Part shown: positions 46,855 through 58,609 of the stretch, piece after piece
Layout: each line of letters begins with the position of its first letter
How positions within the stretch are numbered: the stretch's first letter is position 1
Source of the DNA: Spirodela intermedia
Taxonomy: Eukaryota > Streptophyta > Magnoliopsida > Alismatales > Araceae
Length of the DNA stretch: 64,000 bases
Assembly (NCBI GenBank): GCA_902729315.2
Contig: LR746280.1
Coordinates: 557,001-621,000, forward strand
Reading direction: 5' to 3'
The notes under the pieces: generated by a model
Databases searched by the model: none
Seen by the model: only the letters and a program-made list of their open reading frames with translations
What the model was told of the DNA's origin: nothing
Translations under genes and position numbers: made by a program

Positions 46855-49690
46855 GTTTGAAAACCAAGAATGACCCCAATTTCAAAATCAATTGACATTA
46901 GTAAATCAAAAGATATAACTATTACAATAATGTTTCACTAAATGTTATATTATTAGTTATTTAAAAATAACTAAATAATTACATGGTCATAGTAAATAGT
47001 TTTGCACTAAATATGTATAGTCAAAATGGCTTTTGCCTTCATTGCCCAAAATCTTATAACAATAGAAGAAATCATGTAATATTTAATGTACTAAATGATT
47101 TTTTGATAACTAATTTTATTTGGAAAATTAAATGCACAAATGCACACTATCTTAATAATTCCAAATACTCATAGGATCAATAAAAAGGTGAAATTTTAGT
47201 TCTTGTTATGCTTGACATGTGTTTAATGTATCTTTTTGCATAAGGATTAATCAAATTGAGTCAACATGAATTAAGAAATAAAATTAATATTAAAAAGTAA
47301 TAAAATAATAATTCAAGTCATTACAATCTGATTATGTTGAATTATAGAATTAATAGATTTACTTCCTAAAACTATTATTCTTTTATACTTCTGGAAATGA
47401 TCAACATTTATGAACATTACTCCCATAAGAAAAATATGAGTATGAAATATGAGTAAAATATGAAGTAAGATATGAGTATGAAAACTTATTCAGTCTATTA
47501 TGAGCTCATTATATTGTATCCTTAATTTAAAAATATTTCACATTGAATTAATTGATCTAATTCATATTAGTAAATGAAACAAAAAAATTAAAAATTTAAT
47601 ACATATCTTTTAGAAATGGTTTTAAATGTTAAATATCATTGAAGCCTATGATTTCTCATAGAGTTCTTGATTCAAGACATATGCTTCATGATTCTATTTT
47701 ATTTGATGATATACTTTCAATTCATTACTTTATTTAGACATGCATTATTAATTTTACTTTCATAATATGGATTCCTTATTGGACTAAATTGAAAAGATCA
47801 ACTGCAGATAGATATACTTATTTGTGCTTAATGATAATATTTATATGTTTATGCTAAAAAATATCTTAAACCTTAAAGGACACAACGATTAATTTGGGGT
47901 TATACAAAGTCCAGCCTAATTTTAGAATTTAAAATGAGAGATGATAGAAAAGGAGGGAGATTTTTGAATTAGGATGCTATATTAATTGAATACCTCTCGA
48001 ATGGATAATGTTTTGAGAATGATCACCTCTAACCACTCTACAATTTTGACAGCTTCATTGACCTCTTTCTGTGGAAAATTATAGGAGGATGTCAGAGGTA
48101 TTCCTAGCAGGTCAAACAACACAAAGGCAACACATCAAAGGATATAATTCAAGCTTTTTCACATTTTTCCCAACAAAATCAAAGCAGCATCCATGCATCA
48201 AGAAAAATATAGGCCTAAAATCCTCATCATTGTACTTTTTATCAAGTTTCTGGAGGCATTCTATGTTAATGCCTTCTTTTGGAAACAACTCATGATAAAA
48301 TCCTTCCTAATCTTTGCAGAAAAATTTGTGATTAAATTTCATTATCACTCAATGGAGCTGAACTCTTTAATCATTTTTTAGCTATTTAGAGTCATAAATC
48401 AAGTAGAAAATTTTGAGGCAAAATTATTGGGAGTTGAACTCATTAATGAATAGTTGTAATATCTTAGAAATAGTTAACTTGAGTCAAAAAATTAATAATC
48501 TTTCATTTAGGGGGAGTTTCTTAGCCACTTAATCAGATAGGGAGAGATCTTCCATGGAGTTGGAAGGAACAAACAAAGCTGCCCTCTTTTTCCTAAGGGA
48601 CATTTAATACAATCCTTATTTTCCTAAGAGGCACTCTCAAATAGCAGACTATTTTTCTTAGAGGGATTCTAACAGAGCCCCCCTTTTTCTTAGGAGTATT
48701 TTAAAATAACCCTTCTCTTTCTTACAAGAGTTCTGACATACCGACCTCTAAGAAACAGATTTTCAGTAGGATTCTAATTGATTTTTGTCATTCAAAAGTT
48801 GCCTCTTGTAGGCTCAAAGGCATTGAGTTAATTTTCTGAAAATGTTCCTCTTCTGAGGTTACGTCTCTCTATTGATGGATTTTGGCACCTCCTCTATTGA
48901 TTCAAGAAAATTATTTGATTAAGGATTGAAGTTTCTTTATTTTAGGATTCATGGTGAAGAGTCTTCATAGAAATCATGTTACTTGTGGATTCCAAGACAA
49001 GATTTCAACTGCAGAAAACTTATGCTACATCATAAAATCCAATAATTGGCATTTTTGCATACTTTGACAGAGAAAAAATGAATTATTATAAGTCAATGAA
49101 TACACTCAAATAGACTCGTACATTATTGGATATATATATTATGACCTCTTTTTATGTCCACATATATGTCATTCCATGTACAGAAGATGTTTCATTAAGA
49201 GAATTAGGTTTTTCTCCTACTTTCTATAATAATATCATCACTACAAAAGATAAGATTTAGCATGCAACTAACTAAAAGTATTTATCCATTCATAACAAAA
49301 GATCTCTAGTTTAGGGAGAAGGGGAGCACAGTGTTATCCAATTGGGGCTACAGCCACAAGTTTAGGGAGAAGGGGTGCACAATGTTAGAAGGAGATTGTC
49401 TCAAATATTGATCTCAAGTGACAAATTGAGAATGAGAGAGAACTAAAGATTTGAGTTTTTAATCCAAAAGACATGAATTCAGAGTATGAGAAGAAAGAGA
49501 AAGCAGGTTTTGAGTCCACATGGCATGATTTTTCCTAATGTCCAAGTCCACAATGACGGCTTAAATGATCTTTGAATCCACAAGGATCAGCGAATGCCCT
49601 TGAATCCACAAGGATTGATCCTTTAATATGTCTGAATAAAAAATTAGTCTCTTGAATCTGCCAGAATTCTTTGAAACCATAGTCACTTAG
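46855..49690. other. Array spacer with unassigned AT-rich DNA
   Basis: 46.86-47.1 kb continues the array spacer. 49.1-49.33 kb matches 37.86-38.04 kb. The 47.2-49.05 kb part looks like an insertion of unknown type and contains the minisatellite at 48575-48770. No gene. Confidence 0.4.
48575..48770. repeat. Degenerate minisatellite, about 32-bp unit, five copies
   Basis: Variants of 'CCCTTTTTCCTAAG' plus 'AGG..TTCTAA.A' follow each other five times (starting near 48578, 48612, 48645, 48675 and 48710), with much divergence. Confidence 0.65.
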
Positions 49691-50816
49691 AACTCTCTCA
49701 AAGAGAACATGTGGAAGGTTAAATTATGGTGTTTAATGGACTTAATTTGAATTTCTATTAAATCATAATTTATAATTAAATTAATTTTAATCGCCTAGAT
49801 AAAACTATCCAACTAATTCAGTGGACACAAAATTAATGGTCTTTTTCTAGATTGTGTTTAAAGAGACAATGAAATTCGAGTAAAGTTTTATTATGTATAG
49901 GTCTTGTCTATTCATCTGCCTCTATTTTCAACTACCCCTTTCAAGTGCCATTACTCTCTCATCATTACTGTACTATTATAAGCCAAGCGTGGGCCTCACG
50001 CATTGACTTTTGTCAGTGAAAGAGAGCTTCTTTCAATGAAGCAGCGCATTAGTCGTCGAATGAGAACCCATTCGGATAAGAGGGTGATGAGATGACTCGA
50101 CGATGACGTGAAAGATATCCGAATCGTATGCAGTAGTACCATGCGGTGTTCGCCGTTTAAAACTCTCACATAGCATGATCAGAACGGCGGAGTACGTACA
50201 AATTCCGCGGAATTCATAAAACTTATTTAACGTCCTAAGGACACGGCGATAGTTAGAACTGAACCCCCTGGAACCCCTGAAGAGGGAGTTGTCCGGACGA
50301 ATGCATGCTTCCTGATTCATGTGTCCCCCGCTTAATTTCGCCAGTAGAATGTCTAAAAATGTTGAAGAGTTGGCTGGTTGTTTACACCCTCTTCCAAGGG
50401 CATGGGTCGTGTAGCATGCGCCAAGAGAGATCTTCAAACGACGTTGACCACGTTGAACTTGTGCACATTGAGAAGAGAAGTATGGTTCATTTTGTATTTA
50501 TCTCACTCCATTATATTTTCCTAAAAGTATTCCTGTGCCGGTTCTTCGCCTCCGTGGTATTGATCGTCCTCTCAGCATCTTGCGGCGGTCCCGTTTGTTG
50601 ATCTTTGCCGCTCGCTGGCTGGGGCATGTCGTATTCTAATCCTGGGGGAGGGAGATTCGTAGCAATTTCCTCTCTCCGAGCGGGGAGAGGACAATGCTTC
50701 GATATTGTTGCAGCATACCGCAACCAGAAGGGCAATCTCGCAGATCGGAGGGTTCAAGCCTTGGACAGAGAGGATGCACGCGAGGTATGGAAGGAGGCGG
50801 GAACGAGCCGGAGGGG
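49691..50816. repeat. Conserved 3' flank block of copy H
   Basis: 50.05-50.78 kb matches the 3' flanks of D (27.0-27.75 kb) and G (34.4-35.1 kb). Short conserved minus frames (50511-50735) differ in frame from the other copies. Confidence 0.6.
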
Positions 50817-51446
50817 TCAGGCCTTAGACGACGGGGGGGAGCTGCCGGCGTCGGCCGCGAGTGAATCGTATACGTAGAACTGGTAAGCACCGGCAAGTGT
50901 CGTCGCTCCGGTTAAGTCCCCGAGGGCCTTGAGATGTATGTAGAAGCTGTAGCGATTCGCCGCGAACTCCGCCCCGGCTACCGTCCAGACGACGGTGGCG
51001 AGCGTGCGGGGCAGCACCGTCGCGATCTGGAACAAGAAGTAAACGCTCACGGCTACGGAGCAATACCTACTGGAGACCTTGCGTCGCTTATCTCTCACTG
51101 TGGCGCCATTCCCCTCCAACCTTCTTAGGACAAAGAAGCACACTAGGAAAATCAGGTAGTCGCTGATGATGAATCCGAGGAACGTTTCGTTTTCCGACGT
51201 ACTGTAGATGCCCATCCCGCAGCTGAAGTTGAGGAAGAGGAACGAGAAGGGATAAAGCCAAGGGAATAAGACTTGTTCCTCAGCGATAGGCGGCTCAGAG
51301 GGCGTCTTCAGCACATATTCAGGGTCGACCTTGGTGGGGTCGATTCTGTCCAGGCTATGGTGATCACTGGACACAACTCTCATGGTGAGATGAGATGGAC
51401 ACCAAGGGGGAGGCCCGACAGAGGGGTTCTCAGTGTCCACACACAC
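50817..51446 (-). CDS. Small multipass membrane protein, array copy H (function unknown)
   Basis: Intact 209-residue frame from the ATG at 51446 (MCVDTENPSVGPPPWCPSHL); a second candidate start (MRVVSSDHHSLDRIDPTKVD) is at 51383. Hydrophobic segments: about residues 59-81 (LFPWLYPFSFLFLNFSCGMG), 88-107 (FLGFIISDYLIFLVCFF), 127-145 (CSVAVSVYFLFQIATVL) and 147-164 (RTLATVVWTVAGA). The tail YQFYVYDSLAADAGSSPPSS matches D and G. GNGATVRDKRRKVSSRYC is the basic loop corresponding to EEK..LKVA of C. A solo LTR with perfect target duplication sits 62 bp upstream of the ATG, between it and the probable TATA box, so its expression may differ from its sisters. Role unknown. Confidence 0.73.
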   Translation of the reverse strand: MCVDTENPSVGPPPWCPSHLTMRVVSSDHHSLDRIDPTKVDPEYVLKTPSEPPIAEEQVLFPWLYPFSFLFLNFSCGMGIYSTSENETFLGFIISDYLIFLVCFFVLRRLEGNGATVRDKRRKVSSRYCSVAVSVYFLFQIATVLPRTLATVVWTVAGAEFAANRYSFYIHLKALGDLTGATTLAGAYQFYVYDSLAADAGSSPPSSKA

Positions 51447-51507
51447 ATAAGCATGCCCGGAACGATGCCGTCAACTTTTGTTTTAAGAAAGTTAAGAAGA
51501 AACATTC

Positions 51508-51678
51508 TGTTGGAAGTTCTAGGTCGTAGGGAAATAGTGTAATTAGTTGAGGGTAGTTTAGTAAAAGTTGTGTATCGTTACTCCCGATATAATGGGGGTT
51601 ACAGTTGAATGAATCTTGAGGCGGTTTCCGCCGTTCTCCCCTGTCCTTCGTGACGAGGCTTTTTCTCTATTTCCAACA
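51508..51678 (+). mobile_element. Young 171-bp solo LTR in the leader/promoter of gene H
   Basis: Begins TGTTGGAA and ends TTCCAACA (perfect 8-bp terminal inverted repeat). It is flanked on both sides by CATTC (51503-51507 and 51679-51683), a perfect 5-bp target-site duplication. A GATATAATGG box lies near 51588. Copia-type or TRIM-type LTR. Removing it restores the alignment of the H upstream region with that of D. Confidence 0.9.
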
Positions 51679-51683
51679 CATTC

Positions 51684-51925
51684 AACTCCTCATAAATACC
51701 CGCCGCCCGCCTTAGTCGGATGGCCCTCCTGCATTAAGCCGAATGCCGCCAATGACCAAGTCGGATGCCACGATTCCCGTTTCATGCCGGAAAAGGCTGT
51801 CTAACCCAAGAACACCAGCAAGTATGGGTTCCGTTTCTCTCCAACACAGCGAATCCCCCCGATATCGTACGCATCAATAAGTTTAATCCTAATGGCCACA
51901 GCTTCGGTGAAAGCAGACCACTGTA
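51684..51925 (-). promoter_or_regulatory. Conserved upstream block of copy H with TATA-like box
   Basis: ATAAATAC at 51692-51699 next to CCGCCCGCC. Then 'CCTCCTGCATTAAGCCGAAT', 'GCCGGAAAAGGCTGTCTAA', 'GGGTTCCGTTTCTCTCC' and 'CCCCCCGATATCGTACGC', shared with B, D and G. Confidence 0.6.
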
Positions 51926-53560
51926 GGCTCTCGAATTTTTTTCATTTCATCTTAATTTCCGGCTACGGATCCTGGTTTCCGACGTTACCGCAGAACTAGC
52001 CGGTCTCTTCGGAGGGAGTCAGCAGCTATCTCCTCTCGCCGAGAAGGGGAGAAGATGCCGCCGGAGATGATGTTACTGAACAAAAAAAGGCATCGACCTA
52101 CGGCAGGGTGAGAAGACATGCAGAGGTCGGTTGGCATGGCGGTGGGGTGAGTGAGGCCAGAGGTTACGGTTTCTGGGCGCAGATGCCCGCCCGCCTGGTG
52201 GTCACTCCGCCACCCAGAGGAGGGCGGCCAGCAGCGCCGGGGGCAAACCTAGAGAAAGAAAGTGGGAGGAATTAAGACGACGATTGGCTTGGCGGATGAT
52301 AAGTGGAGAAGGATGATTATGGACCCTAAGCCTACTATCGGTCCCACTAAAATTATTTTCTCTTCACCGACCCGAACCCATTTGTGCGGGCTGTTGTGGA
52401 GCCCACTCGAATGTGCCAGCTGGGCAAACTAAGCCCAACCCACAACTACCCAAAAAGGGTCGGTGCACTCAACAACCCTCTTACCGCCGCCACCTACACT
52501 ATCCGTTCCCTCCCTCTACCTGATTTTTCAAAACCTACCCGCTGGAGAGTATTCTATCCACAAACATTAATTTTTCATGTCCTTCCCTCCAGTTAAATCT
52601 CCATAAACCAGTTCAATTTTGGTACGCTCCTCTGTCGAACCCCTTGTTCAGTCCCTCTTAACTCTCCCTCGCCCTTATCTTGTATTACTTTGGAAAGGTT
52701 ATAAAAATATTTGGTTAATGCAATCCAAATATCTAAATGAAGAACAGCCCCTAAATGATGAACTGATCCCACTGGTAAATTAAAAGGCAAAACCATTGCA
52801 TTTTTTTCATTTAAAGTAATATCACTAGTCTATTTAAATAAATAGAAATTAAATTGTTACATGTTCGTAAATAGTAATGAAATCCCAATGAGTATATATA
52901 TAGGCAAAATAGTATTTTCCCTGCAATGCACCTAATCCCATAAGCATGTAGGAAATTATGTTATACCTTATGCTCTAAATGATTTGTTGATAACAAAGTT
53001 ACCACATCATATGAAATAAGTAAGAAGGTCGTTGAAAATGTGATTATTCGAAGTTGATGATTGCATTCAAATATGCCATGTAATTTATTAAGCATTTTTA
53101 TATGCATGGACCTTTTTTTTTATTGAGAGCATTTAACATTTGGAGATTTATATTTGTCACAGTTTTATCATTTTGATAGAAAGAAATTATGCCACTAAAT
53201 CAAAGTTTTATGAGTCCAAATAAGGCTGCAATGACATAAGAACGACAAGGTTGGCTTCCAAATGATAGTGGAGAAGTATAGAAGAAAGATTGTCGTCATA
53301 ACTTGAGTAGTGACCTCCTTTTGAGCATCAATGAACAAGGAGAAAATAATGAAAGGAGGCAAACATAGCTGAAGAGTATGAGAATGTGTTTGAGGACATT
53401 CACCAATCTTGCATGGGACTGTAAAGGAGAGGAAATGGTAGGAGCGGTTATGAATCAGGTTGTGGTGTGGTGTTTAGGAAGGATGGCTGAACATGGTTGG
53501 AATGAGCTTATATTCAAGTCAAAGATTTGATTCGAAGGTTAACTCTATCCTTCAAGCCGT
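51926..53560. repeat. Upstream spacers of unit H (right end of the array)
   Basis: 51.95-52.35, 52.44-52.57, 53.09-53.2 and 53.43-53.53 kb match blocks of other units. This is the most complete spacer series. No gene. Confidence 0.55.
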
Positions 53561-54039
53561 AAGGTATGTGGGTGCTAAGTGGAGAGGTTTGGGCTAAGGT
53601 ACGTAATGTTGAAAGCCTAGTTGTGCCCAAGAAGGGTGCAATCGATATAAAAGTAGATAGTAAAACACCACGTACCATAGATCAACATCACGTACCATTA
53701 AAGTGGGCTGATGATCTTGTAAAAATAATATTTATTTTTTAGAACAAATAGTGAACTCTGATAGAAAGGTTCCTTTGAAATTGAAAGTAACAAAGAGAGG
53801 AGAAAACCAAAATAAAAATCTTATATCTCCTTGATGGTGACAAGTCAGAACCACACAAAGAGAAATAAAGTCATTAGTCTATTAGAAAACTAAGAAGTTA
53901 CATGAGAATATGTGTTAATACATGCACTTGTAAAAGATGATAATAAAATAAAAAACTTAGAAAAGTAATTTAACCCCTTTCACCTCTTAAAAGCCTGCAT
54001 TGATTAGTAGATAGTTAAGCATCTCAAGGAATAGATCGT
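53561..54039. other. Spacer and possible LTR remnant before copia element 3
   Basis: Expected position of the 5' LTR of the copia whose gag starts at 54040, but no LTR boundary could be confirmed. No gene. Confidence 0.3.
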
Positions 54040-54145
54040 ATGACTAGTGATATAATTGAATTATATAATCCTAAACTATCCATATTTAATGAAACAAATT
54101 ATACATTCTAGAAAACTAGAGTTAAAATCTATGTTGTGGTTAAGG

Positions 54146-54269
54146 TGTTTGGACATCCTCCTTTACTTGGCCGACTTGAACCCTTTATCTCTCTCTCTTC
54201 TCCTACCTATATAAATATGTATCTCTTCATTTGGACTAAATCTAATCTTAGGATTCTTTCTAGTTGTCA
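54146..54269 (+). repeat. 5' LTR of copia element 2
   Basis: 124 bp, TG...GTCA, with CCTATATAAAT as a probable TATA box. Confidence 0.75.
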
Positions 54270-54699
54270 CCACTGCATCCTCTATGTTCTCTCCTCTTTT
54301 TTTCTGTGTGTCATACTCTATTGCACACTGCCATCTATTGCATGCTACCATCAACTGCGCCATCAAAATCTGTCATTGCATTGCATGCAACAAATGTGCT
54401 GACACTTGCCCTACTGCCACGACCCCCTTACTGTCATGGTCATGCTGTCACAGCCCTTACCATCATGGCATTTGCCACCACAGCCCCTCCCATTCTCATG
54501 ATATCTGTCATTATGATATATCATGGTATTATCTCTTACTACACTATCTCTCGCCACATTATCTTCTTGCCACATGCTATCTCCTATTATGTGCTGCCCC
54601 TTGCTACACATTTTTGTGCTTGCATCGGTACGTTATTTCTTGTCATTATTATGGACTAGGATAGTGTATCTTCTCCACTTCAAGGACCTCGGCCCATAG

Positions 54700-55245
54700 T
54701 CCCACTTCTTATCGAAGTGCCTTCACTGTCAGCACTCCTTCCCTTCTGGTACTCTATCATGGCACAACTGACTTAGTTGGCATACCTCTTCACTTGTAAG
54801 CAAGATGATCTCTCACTCTATACACACTTTAGACAACTTCAAACGATTATCCTAGAGTTGTCTCTTTACCAACTTCAACCATTAACCTTTGGATCTTTGA
54901 GTAATATCGTCAAGAGTTTTATGCTAGTGTATGTATTAGTGGTCTACATATGGACATTGCTTTGTAGATTTGTGGTTAGATCATCTGAGGTGATTGTGTG
55001 CCAGACCTTTCATCGATTTTTTCTGCACACTTTGTGTGAGCATAGGGACTCCTGCTCAATCGAGCACCACTCAACCAGTTGTCACATCAAGCTCATAGGC
55101 TCTAATTGTATCTACTCGTGGTCGAGATGGTGGTCATAGTCCAAAGCTTGATAGTGGTCATCCTCCTAAAGGCAAAGGCCATAATGCCTTTTCATCATGC
55201 CCTTATAGTGGTAAGTCAAGTCACCTGTCAAACAATTGCTAGAAG
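54700..55245 (+). pseudogene. Copia element 2 gag with zinc knuckle remnant
   Basis: KQDDLSLYTHFRQLQTIILE at about 54795-54855 is the copia gag helical region. CPYSGKSSHLSNNC at 55198-55239 has the C-x2-x-x4-H-x4-C spacing of a CCHC knuckle with the second cysteine replaced by serine. Several stops and shifts. Confidence 0.7.
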
Positions 55246-55489
55246 GAATTTGGCAAGGATGAGTGGGTTCAAACTATTATCTCTAGTACTCATTCAGATT
55301 CTTTTGCATTAGCCACATCCATAGTTCACTTCACGACATCTCCTTCTATGATTTAGGTCACTTTCATACTAGTAGAATATGAAGCTTGGAACTGGTCCAC
55401 GATCGCTCCCCTTATATGTCTTCTTCTGCTAGCCTTGCATCTATGCCAAGAGCCACCATGCTAGGTACACATACCTTACTTGTCTTCTC

Positions 55490-56200
55490 AATGTCTTAAA
55501 TTCTTGACTCAAGGGCTTCCACTCATATAACTGGTACACTTTCCATACTTTCCTCACTTCATCACATCATGACCCACCCCTTGGTGAACATTGCTTATGA
55601 TTAGATTTGTTCGATCAAAGGTCATGACACCCCCATTATGACCTCTATCTACCCTATTGTTAACCCAAGTCTTTTACGTTCTCAATTTTCCTACAAACCT
55701 TTTATTTATCAGTGACATCACTCATGCCCTACTTTGCATTGTTATATTTTTCCCTTCCACTATGTCTTCTATGATCTGCATACCAAACGGAGGATTAGTT
55801 TGGGGTGTGAGAATGGTCGAAGTGTTTACTAACTCATCTCGAATGTAGCTTTCTCTGGTATTCAAGCACTTTTTATTACTTTCACTACTATTTCTTCTCT
55901 TTTATGGCATCATCGTTTAGGTCATCCTAAATTTTCAAAACTTTAGAAAGTTTTACTATGGTTATCTTTTAATGAATTTGTATGTGAGTCATGTTAATTG
56001 GACAAACATCATCATTCCTCTTATTCTAGTCGTGATGGTATTCCATCATCAGCTCCATTCAATCTTGTTTATTATGATGTTTGAAGATCCTCTCAAGTTG
56101 CCTCCATCACCAAATATCTCTATTATATCATTTTCATTAATGATTACACTCGTGTGTTGAGTTTATCTCTTTCACTAAGATGTTACATAATATTCTACCA
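55490..56200 (+). pseudogene. Copia element 2 protease and integrase N-terminal region
   Basis: LDSRASTHITG near 55503-55540 corresponds to the protease active site D-S-G-A, here D-S-R-A. LLWHHRLGHPKFSKL near 55899-55945 is the GAG-pre-integrase zinc region. YYIIFINDYTRVLSLSLS near 56110-56165 corresponds to the first integrase aspartate region (..FIDDYTR). Frames shift repeatedly. Confidence 0.7.
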
Positions 56201-57209
56201 CACCTAAGGTTAATTTATCACCAATATTTTTAATTCATCACTAAGAGTGTTACCTAATATTCTACCACACCTAAAGTTCTTTACACAAACAATGCACTTG
56301 AACTTATTCAAGATGTCATTCGCACCTTTTGTATTGATTGTGATATTATTCATTAGACCACCTATCCTTATGCTTCATAACAAAATAAAGTTGCCAAATA
56401 TAAACATTGCCACTTACTTGACATCATTCGCACACTACTCATTGAAATGTATGCTCCACATTACATATGATATGAGGTACTCTTAACTACAACTTATCTT
56501 TAAAATTGTCTTCCTTCCACTCAATTAGACAGTGACACTCCTCTCTAACATCTCACACCCAATGCTTATCTTTTTTCTTTACCTCTTCAGGTTTTTGATT
56601 GCACTACTTTCATTCATGATTACCTGTCATCTCTTTCTAAACTTACTCCTCATGCTCTGAAAAGTCTCGTCGTGGATTACTTGAGCACCTAAAAGGGTTA
56701 TCAAGTATAGTTTGCCAACACTTGTCACTATGTGACCTTTGTTGATGTTACCTATTATGAGGATTTCTTTTTTTCTATTTCATCTCCTTCATTTTCTCAT
56801 CTATCTAGGTCTCTACCCCCTAGATTTCCATCCTTTATCATTCTCATTGATCTTCCTATTTTTATTCCTTATTTATCTCTACCATTTTCGTTGACACCTC
56901 CACTGCCCGCATCTTCTACCAATACCTCTGCTTTAAGTACAATTTTATCCTTGTCTATCTTGCCTTACGTTACTGTTCCACTAGCTGACCCTCTTGTGTT
57001 ACCTATGGATGATTTTAATCTTTCAATTGTGTAAAGGTACATGCTCTTACACTCAACATCATATATCCCACTTTGTCTCCTATGATCATCTTCACCTCAC
57101 TTTTTGTGTCTTTGTCATCTTTGTAGCCTCCAAGTCGATTTCATAGTCGCATGTTGAGGCACTTCATGTCCCTATTTTGGTAAGCAATTATAGATTTAGA
57201 GATAAGAGT

Positions 57210-58152
57210 ACTAGTTTCTCGGGACACGTGGAAGCTTATTGCATGCTTAACTGATGCCAACATTGTGACATACAAGTGGGTCTTCACATTGAAGTACAAC
57301 TTAGATGGCTCCATCATTTGTCACAAAGCTTGCTTAATTGCTTGTGGCTTCACTCAAACATATGGCATTGATTATGTGGAAACCTTCTCCCATATGGTTT
57401 GACTAAACTCTATTCAGATTCTTCTCTCATTGGCAGTGCATTGTGATTGGTCACTTCACAAGTTAGACATGTTTAATATTTTTCTCTATGGTGACTTAGA
57501 TGAGTAGGTTTTTATGGAGCAATCTCCATGATATGTTACTTAGAGAGAGTTTTCACAAATTTACTTACTTCAACATGTTATCTATAGAGTCAAATAGAGT
57601 CTTGAGGTTTAGTTTGTGAAGTTCAGTGGGTTTCTTACTACCACTATCTTGACAAAGACCACACCTAAAAGTATGATCATCCTGATCATGTATGTTGATC
57701 ACATTCTTGTGACATAGAGTGATGAGGTAGACATCTCTACCACCAAAGCCTATCTACAACAACACTTTGTTACAAGAGACTTGAAGACACCACACTACTT
57801 TCCTAAAATAAAGTTTATTTATCAGTTAGACAATCTAACTTTATCTTAAAGCAAATATGTCATTAACCTTCTTCAGAAAATAAAACTTCTTGGTTGTAAA
57901 CTAAAGTCATCACTTATGGAGGCATGGCTGAAGTTTTAGGATATTATTAAGAATGTTAATCATTATCAGTGATTATTACAAAAATTGATGTATCTCACTA
58001 TTACTCATCTTGACATCATGCATATAGCTAGTGTTCTTAGTAACTTTATGCAAGAGTCTCGTCAGGTCCATTGAGAGGGAGCACTACGTGTCTTAGCCTA
58101 TATCAAATGAGCTCTAGAGAAGGAGCTCATTTGTAGATGTCATGGTCACCTT
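57210..58152 (+). pseudogene. Copia element 2 reverse transcriptase and start of RNase H
   Basis: TDANIVTYKWVFTLKYNLDG...ACGFTQTYGIDYVETFS at about 57253-57390 is the RT N-terminal region (normally W.FK.K....G....KARLVA.GF.Q..G.DY.ETF). The catalytic YVDD is YVDH at 57691-57702, so one catalytic aspartate is lost. YKGALEKELIC-like sequence leads to HGHLD at 58143, where the GC-rich insertion begins. Confidence 0.75.
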
Positions 58153-58576
58153 GATGGCGAGCGGGACCCATCTCCATCAGCTCAAGAGACACCAATAGTC
58201 TAAGTTCAGCCCGATCGACGTGCGAAGACGAAGGAACTTGGCTTTTGCTACACAGCCTAGCCCTTTGGGATGACGACATTCCACCTCCGCGATGACAATG
58301 AGTTTGAGCTCACCCATATCTTTCTTTGTATTTTCATGTTGACTTGTTGAGCCTCACGTTTGTGTGTTAGCGGGCCCAATTCTATGTGTGTGTTGTTGTT
58401 TGTCTCCCTTTCTTTAGGATTTTATTGGGTCTTTCTTTGAGGCCCAATTGAAACCCTAAGGGGGGGGACCTATGTGTCTTTCTGTTTTTGGGCCTCTTTT
58501 GAGGCTTATTTGGGTCTTCATTTGAGGCCCACTTAAGCACCATAAGAGGGACCTCCTCTTTCTCCTTTAATGGGAG

Positions 58577-58609
58577 CTTATTGGGTCTCTCTTTAAGAGG
58601 CCCAATAAG
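58577..58609. other. Hairpin: 14-bp stem, 5-nt loop
   Basis: CTTATTGGGTCTCT and AGAGGCCCAATAAG are complementary except for one G-T pair, separated by CTTTA. Confidence 0.8.
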
